Positions 38,461-47,350 of a DNA stretch of 64,000 bases are shown piece after piece. The stretch comes from Paludibacter sp. (GTDB taxonomy: Bacteria > Bacteroidota > Bacteroidia > Bacteroidales > Paludibacteraceae). The position numbers and the translations under genes are program-made. Position 1 is the stretch's first letter, and each line of letters opens with the position of its first letter. Under the pieces are notes generated by a model that saw nothing but the letters and a program-made list of their open reading frames with translations, was not told the DNA's origin and did no database searches. Location: the NCBI GenBank assembly GCA_028710415.1, contig JAQTUE010000019.1, positions 1 through 64,000 on the forward strand, read 5' to 3'.

Positions 38461-40356
38461 ATGGAAAGAAATAGTTTAAAAAGAACAGTCAAAAAGCATT
38501 TAAGTATATACTGCGTATTCGTACTCTTCATATTTACTGTCGTATCTTCTTGTGTTGACGAACCTTTAAATATAAATACGTTCACACAAGAAATGACCGG
38601 CCAATACCTGCAAAGCAGGCCGGCTCAATTTTCAGAGTTTGTAAAACTTCTGGATACAACCGAAGTGATGGGTTTGATGAATACGTATGGTAAATATACT
38701 TTGTTTGCACCCAATAATGAAGCAATGCACGCATTTTATCTTTCGAAGGGCCGGACATCACTCAATGGCTTCCCACTTGATACACTAAAGAAAATTGCTT
38801 ATGATCACATTATAAAAGGGTATAAGGTGAAAACAGAAAATTTTGTTGATGGACTTTTACCCTTCTTAACTATGAGCGACCGGTATGTTTCAACCGCATC
38901 AAAAACCGAAAACAGTAATCTGATTTACTATGTAAATGATAAATCGGCAATTGTTACAAAAGATATTGAAACCAGTAACGGAATCATTCAGGAAATAAAG
39001 AGAGTATTAGATCCATCAGTAATGGATTTAGTTCAGGCTATAGCTGCTGATACAAAATTTAAACTTTTTACTGAGGCTTTGGTAAAGACCGGATTAGCAA
39101 CAAAATTAATGGCTGAAAGGGATGCCGGTTACGATATTAAAAATTATAGTTATATTGATCTGACCTGGATACAGGGTAGTGGTTCGAAAGATGAATTGCC
39201 CTTGTCAAGAAAATACGGATTCACGGCTCTTATGGAGAGTGATGCCACATACGATAGTTATAATATCCATTCATTGGAAGATTTGAAGGCTTATGCTGCA
39301 TCCCATGTGTATAATGAAGAATCTTCGGATGCCAGTGTGACAGATATCACTGATCCCCGGAACAGCTTAAATAAATTTATAGCATATCATTTGATTGATA
39401 AAAAATTGACCTATACTAAGTTTATCAATGATTACGATACCGATCACATGATAAAAACATTTGATATGTATGAGTATATTGAAACCATGAATCCAAACAC
39501 CCTGATTGAAATTAAAAAAGAGCGGGTGTCGGGAGAAACAAACTTAATAAACAAATCTACTGAAACAGGTGATGCTGTCCGGATTGTAACTACCAATAAA
39601 GATAATGATGCAACAAATGGGGTATACCATGAGATTGACAAAATATTAATTTATGATGCAAAAGTTGCCGGTGAATTATCCGGTAAGAGGCTCCGCATGG
39701 ATGCTGCATCGTTCTTCCCTGAATTGACCAATAACAATATGCGTTATTATGATCCTTCTAAACCGCGTTCATGGGTTTACCCACAGGGATATATTAAACG
39801 TTTGACCTGTTCTGCTACTACCCGTTTTTGCTATTTAAATGCCTACGGTGGTTACCTGGATTATGAAGGCGATGAAGTCTATCTGAAAGGGATGTATGAT
39901 TTTACAGTGGTAACTCCTCCCGTACCTGCAGGTACTTACGAAGTCCGTTTTTGCTATCAACCAACCGGTGGTCGTGGGGCAGCACAGTTATATTGGGATG
40001 GTGTTCCATGTAGCATTCCTTTAGACTTAAGGATTTTAGCAAATGATCCGTTAATAGGATATGTTGAGCCGGGTACTGACACCGAAGATGTTAATGGCTA
40101 TGAAAACGACAAAATGATGCGAAATCGAGGTTACATGAAGGGTCCTTGTACTTACAAAGATATTCTTGGAGTATGGTATGGTAAAAAAGTGGCCCGTCAA
40201 AGTTCGAATGTAATACGAAGAATACTTGGAACATATACATTTTCGAAGTCAGGAACCCATTTGCTTTCTGTAAAAGCAGTCCGTGAAGGTCAGTTTATGA
40301 TGGATTTTCTTGAGTTTGTACCTGTCGAAATGTTAGAAAATGAAGGCATAGAATAG
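38461..40356 (+). CDS. FAS1 domain lipoprotein with C-terminal beta-sandwich domain
   Basis: The 631-residue protein has a lipoprotein signal ending VVSSC (Cys31) followed by acidic residues (VDEP). Two FAS1 domains follow. The first (about 45-190) has EFVKLLDTTEVMGLMN and YTLFAPNNEAMHAFY. The second (about 195-395) has LNKFIAYHLIDKKLTY and ends GVYHEIDKILIYD. The C-terminal region (about 400-625) is a beta-rich domain with AGTYEVRFCYQPTGGRGAAQ and FLEFVPVEM, resembling carbohydrate-binding sandwiches. This order, FAS1-FAS1-sandwich, suggests surface glycan binding. It is co-transcribed with SusC/SusD. Confidence 0.88.
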   Translation: MERNSLKRTVKKHLSIYCVFVLFIFTVVSSCVDEPLNINTFTQEMTGQYLQSRPAQFSEFVKLLDTTEVMGLMNTYGKYTLFAPNNEAMHAFYLSKGRTSLNGFPLDTLKKIAYDHIIKGYKVKTENFVDGLLPFLTMSDRYVSTASKTENSNLIYYVNDKSAIVTKDIETSNGIIQEIKRVLDPSVMDLVQAIAADTKFKLFTEALVKTGLATKLMAERDAGYDIKNYSYIDLTWIQGSGSKDELPLSRKYGFTALMESDATYDSYNIHSLEDLKAYAASHVYNEESSDASVTDITDPRNSLNKFIAYHLIDKKLTYTKFINDYDTDHMIKTFDMYEYIETMNPNTLIEIKKERVSGETNLINKSTETGDAVRIVTTNKDNDATNGVYHEIDKILIYDAKVAGELSGKRLRMDAASFFPELTNNNMRYYDPSKPRSWVYPQGYIKRLTCSATTRFCYLNAYGGYLDYEGDEVYLKGMYDFTVVTPPVPAGTYEVRFCYQPTGGRGAAQLYWDGVPCSIPLDLRILANDPLIGYVEPGTDTEDVNGYENDKMMRNRGYMKGPCTYKDILGVWYGKKVARQSSNVIRRILGTYTFSKSGTHLLSVKAVREGQFMMDFLEFVPVEMLENEGIE

Positions 40357-40380
40357 TCTTTTCAATAAATGGATATTTCT

Positions 40381-40421
40381 AATTTAATTCATTCTGACTG
40401 TCAATTCAAATGAATTAAATT
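40381..40421 (+). other. Perfect 13-bp inverted repeat in the operon
   Basis: AATTTAATTCATT (40381-40393) and AATGAATTAAATT (40409-40421) pair perfectly with a 15-base loop. It lies in the only intergenic gap longer than 40 bp inside the Sus operon. There is no T run after it, so it is more likely an RNA-processing, stability or operator site than a strong terminator. Confidence 0.5.
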
Positions 40422-40464
40422 ATAGATGTTATCGAATGACTCTAAATTTATAAATTAGTATCTC

Positions 40465-42057
40465 ATGAAAAAAATGAAATTTAGCAATATAATTCTTACC
40501 CTGCTGCTTTTAATAGTAACACTGTCATCATGCTCAGATGTATGGGACAATCATTACAATACGAGCCTGGGAAACAAGAGTAGTTTGAATTTGTATGAGT
40601 ATATTCAGGCACAATCTGATTTAAGTGTTTTTTCTCAAATGATTAAAATTTCAGGTTACGATACTATTCTGAATAAATATCAAACCTATACTGTCTGGGC
40701 ACCGGTTAATAGTGCTTTACAAAATGTCAACCTGAGCGATATAGCAACAGTTACTGAAATTGTCAAAAATCATATTTCGAGGTTTTCATATCCTACATCA
40801 AATATAAGTTCTAAAACAATTTATATGATTGATAAAAAATTCCTGACTTTTAAAAGAAGCGATACCGGATTTACTTTTGGAGGTATATCCTTGATTCAAT
40901 CAAAATCGAACATTGCTACAAAAAACGGGATCTTACATGTTATAGATGGATTTGTTCCTTATTCTACGAATATCTTTGAATTTATTGGAAAAACAGTAGG
41001 CCTTGATTCCCTGAAAGCGTATCTGTATTCGCAAAATACCTATAAATTTGATTTAACTGCAAGTGTCGAAATAGGAACGAACAGCCATGGACAAGCAGTT
41101 TATGATTCAGTGATTACCTTTAATAATGAAGTCCTGAATAAAATCGGGCATCTTTATCTCGAAGACAGTACTTTTACAGCAATATTGCCAAACAATACTG
41201 CCTGGACAAAAGCTTATAATTCAATAAAATCAAACTATAATACCCTTGCGAAAGATGGTGGTGTTGCCCAACAACGTTTGAATACACAAATGGCTCTTGT
41301 CAGGAACCTTGTATTTAGAAATATAATAGCAGATCCTTCAAGTTTAGATTCATTGATAACGACTACCGGTACAGTTTTTCAAAAACCAGATTATTTATTT
41401 TTTAATACAAACAAAACCGAACTGAGTAATGGAATAGCATATGTCACTGATTCCATTCGATTTAAAGCCGGTGAATCATGGCAACAAAAAATTCAGCTGG
41501 AAGCTGAGAATTCAAGTTACGGGAGAAGTTATCTCTATGCAAATTTATATGTCCGATCAAGTCTGGGATCAAGCCTGGGTGGGAGTGTTTCACAAAACAA
41601 ATACCTTGTCATTGAACCGAATACTCCAAGTAATATTACGCTAAGTACAGTTACATTCCCTATACCAAATACATTATCAGGTAAGTACAATATATATTGC
41701 ATGTTTGTACCTGCAAGTATTGTTTCATCTACCGACTTAAAACCAAATAAGATAAAATTTTATTTGTCCTATCTGAATAATTCCGGGGTTCAAATTACCG
41801 ATGCTCCAATTGATCAGTATAATGCGGTTTTAGCACCCGGTAAAATTGGGTATATATTCACTACAGAAGCTTTAAAAATGTCAAAAATGTTTGTAACTCA
41901 ATTCAAATTTCCCTATTGCAATCTTTATACCGATAAATCCACATCATCTGATATCACCGTAAAACTCAGGGTTGAAAATGCAGTCAAAATTACTGAAACC
42001 ACTAAGTTTAACCGAACCATGCGTATTGATTATCTCATTTTGGAGCCTGTTCAATAA
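40465..42057 (+). CDS. FAS1 domain lipoprotein, third in the operon
   Basis: The 530-residue protein has a lipoprotein signal ending TLSSC (Cys23) followed by SDVWDNHYN. The first FAS1 domain (about 35-165) has IKISGYDTILNKYQTYTVWA and ends NGILHVIDGFVPY. The second FAS1-like region (about 168-330) has YLEDSTFTAILPNNTAWTKA. The C-terminal beta domain (about 340-530) has IQLEAENSSYGRSYLYAN and ends MRIDYLILEPV, similar in layout to the preceding FAS1 protein. Its sequence is clearly diverged from that protein, so this looks like an old duplication or a second type paired with the second SusC/SusD set. Confidence 0.87.
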   Translation: MKKMKFSNIILTLLLLIVTLSSCSDVWDNHYNTSLGNKSSLNLYEYIQAQSDLSVFSQMIKISGYDTILNKYQTYTVWAPVNSALQNVNLSDIATVTEIVKNHISRFSYPTSNISSKTIYMIDKKFLTFKRSDTGFTFGGISLIQSKSNIATKNGILHVIDGFVPYSTNIFEFIGKTVGLDSLKAYLYSQNTYKFDLTASVEIGTNSHGQAVYDSVITFNNEVLNKIGHLYLEDSTFTAILPNNTAWTKAYNSIKSNYNTLAKDGGVAQQRLNTQMALVRNLVFRNIIADPSSLDSLITTTGTVFQKPDYLFFNTNKTELSNGIAYVTDSIRFKAGESWQQKIQLEAENSSYGRSYLYANLYVRSSLGSSLGGSVSQNKYLVIEPNTPSNITLSTVTFPIPNTLSGKYNIYCMFVPASIVSSTDLKPNKIKFYLSYLNNSGVQITDAPIDQYNAVLAPGKIGYIFTTEALKMSKMFVTQFKFPYCNLYTDKSTSSDITVKLRVENAVKITETTKFNRTMRIDYLILEPVQ

Positions 42058-42087
42058 ATCAAAGTAAAATAATTTAATTAGTAGAAT

Positions 42088-45000
42088 ATGAAAATTTACA
42101 ACTATATATTTGAGAAAAACAGGATCTCTTTTAATTTGAGGTGTTTAGGTGCAATAATGCTCTTTGTGTTTTGTTTTTCAGTTAATGCAACAAAAGCAGT
42201 TAACAACAAATCAACTAAGATGGTTGCCGGCATTGTGAGAGATGCGCATACAAAAAAACCTGTTTATCCTGCCCGTATATCTTTGATAAATGGCAAAGCA
42301 TTTGCAACAACCGATGAAAAAGGGATTTTCAGGATTGAAGTTTCATCTGCCAAAGCATTGTTGAATATTTCAGCAGCAGATTACAATGTACGGGAATTTC
42401 CGGTTCAGGGAAGTGATTCAGTAATTGTGGAACTTTTTAGCGACCAATTTAATAGCTACTATAAAAAGATAGATGGGGTCAGTGGAATTGTTGATAATTC
42501 CGTATTAAGTACTTCAATTAAAAGTGTAACTGATTTAAGTAAGTCACCGGCTATTTCAGCAGATGATGTTTTTCAAACCGAATTAGGAGGCGATGTAAGG
42601 GCTGTTTCAAGGTCTAGTGTTGCAGGAGTCGGTTCTTCATTATTTATCAGGGGAATGAATTCGTTGAATAGTAATGCGCAACCTTTGTTTGTTGTTGATG
42701 GGGTTATCTGGAATAATTTATATGATATTGCATCTATTCATGATGGATTTTTTTCAAATCCATTGAATAATATCGATGTTACAGATATTGAAAGTATTAC
42801 TGTCTTGAAAGATGGTACATCTTTGTATGGTAGCAAAGCTGCAAATGGTGTCATCCAGATAAAAACCAAGCGTGGAAAAGATATGGTAACCAGGATTTCA
42901 CTGAATGTTGTAACCGGAATGACAACCATTCCTAAATCTATTCCGGTTATGGGCGCCAATGATTATAAAAGTTATGTAACAGATATCATCGGGACTGCCG
43001 GCCTGACAAATGATGAAATTTCCCAGCTTCCTTATCTGAATGATAATCCTGCCCGATCCATCTATAAAATTTATCATAACAATACTGACTGGAGTAATCA
43101 GATTTATAAAAACGGTTTTACAAAAAGTTATTCCATAAATGTAAATGGTGGTGATGAAAAAGCACTCTACTATCTTTCATTAGGTTATACAGGAAATAAT
43201 GGAACCGTAAAAAGTACCGATATGCAACGGTATAACCTGCGTCTAAATGGAGACATTCACTTAACCGACTTTTTAACCCTGGGTCTAAATACCTGTTTTT
43301 CGCGAATAGATAGAAAATTGATTGATGACGGGGTTAATAATACTACTTCACCAACCTGGATTAGCCTTATCAAATCACCATTTTTGAGTCCCAATACCTA
43401 TACTTCATTAGGAGATAAAACCACCGAATATGCTTATGCCGATGTATTTAATGTTGGAAACCCTTCAGCAATTATTAATTATGCAAACAATACATTAAAG
43501 CAGACTACTTTCAATTTTGATTTAAAACCTGTCTTGCATTTTTCACCTGATTTTTCATTGAGTGAGCAATTCGATTACAATATGAACAAGACTGATGAGG
43601 ATTATTATCGTCCCTATTTGTTTACCGCACCCATCTTTATTGAAGGAATCGGAAATTCATACAATGCCAGAAGAAGTCAGGTTATGCGGAATAACTCGCT
43701 GTTTAGTGATACCCGTTTAAGTTATGTAAAACAGTTTGATAAATTTAATCACTTAAATGCTTTCCTTGGCACCCGGTATTTGTTTGATTATTATGAGTCA
43801 GATTATGTTGATGGTCATAATTCCCTGTCGAATTCTTCCATAAATCTGGTAGGTAGTTTTAGCCATTTATCTACTTCCGGTATTAATAATCAGACTAAAT
43901 CAATATCGAATTATGCAAATGTGGATTATAGTTATGACAACCGGTATTTGTTAAATATGGCCATGTCAATAGATGGTTCATCCCGTTTCGGTAATGAAAC
44001 TGAAGGAGGATTTTCATTATTAGGTCATAGTTGGGGAGTTTTTCCATCAATAAACGGAGCCTGGTTGATTTCTTCGGAGAAGTTTATGAAAAATATACAG
44101 GCAATTAATTTTTTAAAACTTAGAGCAGGTTATGGTATAACCGGAAATGATGATATTAAAGATTATCAAACGATGGCGTATTTTACATCCATACGATTAC
44201 AGGGTGTTGCAAACGGGCTGATACTTTCGAATATCGCAAATCCAAAAATCCAATGGGAAACAACCGGACGATTTAATGTAGGCCTTGATGTAAGTTTATT
44301 AAATGAAAGACTATTTTTGTCTGTTGATGCTTATTCCAGTTTAACAAAGAATTTACTGGTTCGGAAAGTATTTCAGGATGTAACCGGACTAGACAGTTAC
44401 TGGAGTAATCAGGGCAGTTTATCAAATAAAGGTATTGAGATATCTTTAAATTCAAAACTGTTTAACTTTAAGAATTTCCAATGGGAACTTGGGTTTAATG
44501 TCGGCCATTATATCAACAAAATCACAGAACTGCCAAATGGGGAATTTACAACGCCCGTTTACGATGGGGAAGTTCTTTCTGCTGTAGGCAGTTCTGCAGG
44601 AGTATTTTACGGATATAAAACAAACGGGGTTTATGCAACTGATGCAGCCGCAAAAGCAGCTGATTTGAAGGTTTTAAATAACAATGGAAGCTATAGTTCA
44701 TTTGGAGCAGGCGATGTTGTTTTTGATGACAAATACAAGGATGGAATTATTGATTCGAAAGATAAACAAATAATAGGCAATCCAAATCCAACATTATACG
44801 GAACAATTACCAATAAATTTTCCTACCGGAAAATCATGTTAACTGCTCTGTTTAGCTATTCATATGGAAACGATGTTTATAATTACCAGCGGAGTTTATT
44901 GGAAGCGGGGAAAGACTATAGCAATCAATCCATGGAAATGCTGAACCGTTGGACTTCTGAAGGCCAGGTAACGTCACAGCCGAAATCAGTATTCGGTGAT

Positions 45001-45276
45001 CCACAGGGAAACTCCCGTTTCTCGGATCGTTGGATTGAAGATGGCTCCTACATTCGGCTGAAATCACTGTCTCTTTCCTATAATATCGTATTGAAAAGTA
45101 ATTTTATTGAAAGTGTGAACGTTTGGGTTTCAGCAAATAATCTTTTGACTTTAACCAGGTATCTGGGAGCTGATCCTGAATTTTCAGTTCGTAATTCAGT
45201 ATTGTACCAAGGCGTTGACGCAGGTTTGCTCCCTTCAAGCAAAAGCTATTATATCGGATTGAAGTTTAATCTGTAA
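42088..45276 (+). CDS. SusC/RagA-type TonB-dependent outer membrane transporter, second copy
   Basis: The 1062-residue protein has a long hydrophobic signal (about 15-32), then a carboxypeptidase-D-like domain (MVAGIVRDAHTKKPVYPARI). The plug shows VFQTELGGDVRAVSRS, SSLFIRGMNSLNSNAQPLFV and ITVLKDGTSLYGSKAANGVI. The barrel ends SKSYYIGLKFNL. It lacks a clear intact LQGRVAG-type plug motif, so it is a divergent SusC. It is only distantly similar to the first SusC, suggesting a different ligand size or side-chain pattern. It begins 30 bp after the third FAS1 gene and precedes its SusD by 37 bp. Confidence 0.96.
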   Translation: MKIYNYIFEKNRISFNLRCLGAIMLFVFCFSVNATKAVNNKSTKMVAGIVRDAHTKKPVYPARISLINGKAFATTDEKGIFRIEVSSAKALLNISAADYNVREFPVQGSDSVIVELFSDQFNSYYKKIDGVSGIVDNSVLSTSIKSVTDLSKSPAISADDVFQTELGGDVRAVSRSSVAGVGSSLFIRGMNSLNSNAQPLFVVDGVIWNNLYDIASIHDGFFSNPLNNIDVTDIESITVLKDGTSLYGSKAANGVIQIKTKRGKDMVTRISLNVVTGMTTIPKSIPVMGANDYKSYVTDIIGTAGLTNDEISQLPYLNDNPARSIYKIYHNNTDWSNQIYKNGFTKSYSINVNGGDEKALYYLSLGYTGNNGTVKSTDMQRYNLRLNGDIHLTDFLTLGLNTCFSRIDRKLIDDGVNNTTSPTWISLIKSPFLSPNTYTSLGDKTTEYAYADVFNVGNPSAIINYANNTLKQTTFNFDLKPVLHFSPDFSLSEQFDYNMNKTDEDYYRPYLFTAPIFIEGIGNSYNARRSQVMRNNSLFSDTRLSYVKQFDKFNHLNAFLGTRYLFDYYESDYVDGHNSLSNSSINLVGSFSHLSTSGINNQTKSISNYANVDYSYDNRYLLNMAMSIDGSSRFGNETEGGFSLLGHSWGVFPSINGAWLISSEKFMKNIQAINFLKLRAGYGITGNDDIKDYQTMAYFTSIRLQGVANGLILSNIANPKIQWETTGRFNVGLDVSLLNERLFLSVDAYSSLTKNLLVRKVFQDVTGLDSYWSNQGSLSNKGIEISLNSKLFNFKNFQWELGFNVGHYINKITELPNGEFTTPVYDGEVLSAVGSSAGVFYGYKTNGVYATDAAAKAADLKVLNNNGSYSSFGAGDVVFDDKYKDGIIDSKDKQIIGNPNPTLYGTITNKFSYRKIMLTALFSYSYGNDVYNYQRSLLEAGKDYSNQSMEMLNRWTSEGQVTSQPKSVFGDPQGNSRFSDRWIEDGSYIRLKSLSLSYNIVLKSNFIESVNVWVSANNLLTLTRYLGADPEFSVRNSVLYQGVDAGLLPSSKSYYIGLKFNL

Positions 45277-45313
45277 ATCATAATTGAAATAAAAAGTTTT
45301 AATACATACTACT

Positions 45314-46966
45314 ATGAAGAAATTCAGCAAAATAATAATATACTTCTTTATAACAACTTTTCTTTTTGCAAGTTGTAAAGATTTATTGGATGTAGATTCA
45401 AAAAGGTTAACCACTGATAGTGAATATGGTTTGAAAAATCCAGCTGATTCAGTATATTCCATGTTTGGTGTCTTTTCCCAATTGCAAAAACTGTCCGACA
45501 GTTATGTGTTGTTGGGAGAATTAAGGGGAGATTTGCTGGATATTACTCCTTCTTCGGACATGTATCTGAGGGAAATTAATAATTTTGATATCTCCAAAGA
45601 TAATATCTATGTTAATATCAAGAACTACTATGCAGTCATCAACAATTGTAACTATATCATTCATAACCTTGATACAACAGTTGTTGACAAGGGACAGAAA
45701 TTTAAATTAAGGGAGTATGCAGCTGTGAAGGCAATCAGGGCGTGGACGTTTATGCAGATAGCTTTGAATTTTAAAACAGTGAAGTATTATGAAAATCCAA
45801 TTCTGACAGTATCTGATGCTGAAAAGACCTATCCTGAATTTACACTGACTGAGTTGGCCGATAAGCTAATCCCGGATTTAGAACCATTGAAAGATGTTCC
45901 AACTCCTGATTTAAAAGACATTGATGGTTACAATACCTCTTTTTCTTATTTCCCGATTCGATTTATATTGGGTGATCTTTACCTTTGGAAAGGAGCCTTT
46001 AATAATAATCCGTCAGATTATGAAAACGCTGCAACTAATTATCGTGATTTAATGTATCAGGACAGGGTTATTATAAACAAATTGTTTACGACATATTGGA
46101 TGCCGGTAAATAATACCATCAGCAATAGTTTTTATATGAACTGGAATGCTGCTTTTACGTACAATTCAGGTGAAGTTATGACTGCCATTATGAGTCCGAC
46201 AGAATATGGCCAAAAATATTATCTGGATAGCCTGAATAATCAAAGTAAATTTATTCCTTCTGATATTTCCATCCGCAATTGGGATAACCAGACCTACTAC
46301 CTGAATGAGGCTTCCAATTCCCAGGGTGATTTGAGAAAATATGGTTCAATCTGGTACAAGGAAATTACCACACCGCCTGCTGCCGGTTCAACTTATACGA
46401 ATATTTCCGGTTCAAAACCGTATGTTTATAAATATAAAATCTACAAACAAAATGTTATCGTGTACAGGTCTTCCTTGTTATATTTAAGATATGCTGAGGC
46501 AGTAAACAGGTTAAATAAGCCAAGGTTGGCTTTTGCGGTACTTAAATATGGTTTGAATAGCACGAATATGTTTAATACAAAGATTATACCGGCGAGTGAA
46601 AGGGATGCTTCAAATCCTACTTATATGAACTTCTCGGATTCCCGGTTCAACAACAATGCCGGGATAAGAATGCGCGGGCTTGGTAATATGGATAAGGACA
46701 CTACTTTCTATACTTTCAGAAAGCAAAATGCAATGAAAGATTCTGTCCTTTATGTCGAGGATTTAATTCAACAGGAACTGGCACTTGAAACAGCCTACGA
46801 AGGAAATCGGTTTCAGGATCTCATGCGGATTGCAATTCGGAGAATTCAAACCGGTGAAGGTGACGCCTCCTTTTTAGCTGACAAAGTTGCTGCCAAGCAT
46901 GCTGTAGATGGACCTGCCACAAAGACTAAGTTGATGACAATTGATAATTGGTATATTAAAAAATAA
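45314..46966 (+). CDS. SusD/RagB-type surface glycan-binding lipoprotein, second copy
   Basis: The 550-residue protein has a lipoprotein signal ending FLFASC (Cys21) and a SusD start (KDLLDVDSKRLTTDSEYG). Helical repeats include YAAVKAIRAWTFMQIALNFK and FILGDLYLWKGAF. The C-terminal SusD_RagB signature reads QQELALETAYEGNRFQDLMR. It is the partner of the second SusC. Sequence identity to the first SusD appears low. It is the last gene of the operon; a hairpin follows about 130 bp later. Confidence 0.95.
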   Translation: MKKFSKIIIYFFITTFLFASCKDLLDVDSKRLTTDSEYGLKNPADSVYSMFGVFSQLQKLSDSYVLLGELRGDLLDITPSSDMYLREINNFDISKDNIYVNIKNYYAVINNCNYIIHNLDTTVVDKGQKFKLREYAAVKAIRAWTFMQIALNFKTVKYYENPILTVSDAEKTYPEFTLTELADKLIPDLEPLKDVPTPDLKDIDGYNTSFSYFPIRFILGDLYLWKGAFNNNPSDYENAATNYRDLMYQDRVIINKLFTTYWMPVNNTISNSFYMNWNAAFTYNSGEVMTAIMSPTEYGQKYYLDSLNNQSKFIPSDISIRNWDNQTYYLNEASNSQGDLRKYGSIWYKEITTPPAAGSTYTNISGSKPYVYKYKIYKQNVIVYRSSLLYLRYAEAVNRLNKPRLAFAVLKYGLNSTNMFNTKIIPASERDASNPTYMNFSDSRFNNNAGIRMRGLGNMDKDTTFYTFRKQNAMKDSVLYVEDLIQQELALETAYEGNRFQDLMRIAIRRIQTGEGDASFLADKVAAKHAVDGPATKTKLMTIDNWYIKK

Positions 46967-47350
46967 TAGTTTTAACAGTATTGCAATTATGTACTAAGTG
47001 ATAGAAACTAAATACTTACGTATTAATCTAATTTAAATAAGGGAATAAGGGTTAGGTTTCTTTTGCTAAATATTTCTACTAAGGGGTAAAAAACAATAAT
47101 AAGGTTTTTAATTAAAAGCCCTTATTATTTTGATATTAATCCTTCGTAGAAAACTTAACTCCCATATTAAAACCTTTATTTCCTTATTTAGAGAAGCTGT
47201 TATAGTCGTATTTTTCAAGAAATAAAACAGGACAATATATTGTTCCTACTACTTATGTCTCTTGATTTAATTTGTTGAAACTATATTCATTAATAGTTCC
47301 TGAGATTATCATTCATAGTTGAAGTTTTCACTTATCAGAAATAAAATGTC
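46967..47350 (+). other. Intergenic region between the Sus operon and the third GH51 gene
   Basis: This 384-bp AT-rich gap has a terminator at 47095-47130. A weak -7-like TTAATTTG lies at 47267 upstream of the GH51 gene. There is no 21-bp GTCC direct repeat, so this GH51 may not use the candidate HTCS operator. Confidence 0.45.
47095..47130 (+). terminator. Terminator of the FAS1/Sus operon
   Basis: AATAATAAGG (47095-47104) pairs with CCTTATTATT (47120-47129), with further TTTT/AAAA pairing inside, followed by TTTG. Confidence 0.6.

Noticed and set aside
47242..47274. GTTCCTAC followed by TTAATTTG upstream of the third GH51
   Set aside because: Spacing is 25 bp, there is no second half-site, and the -7 element is imperfect.
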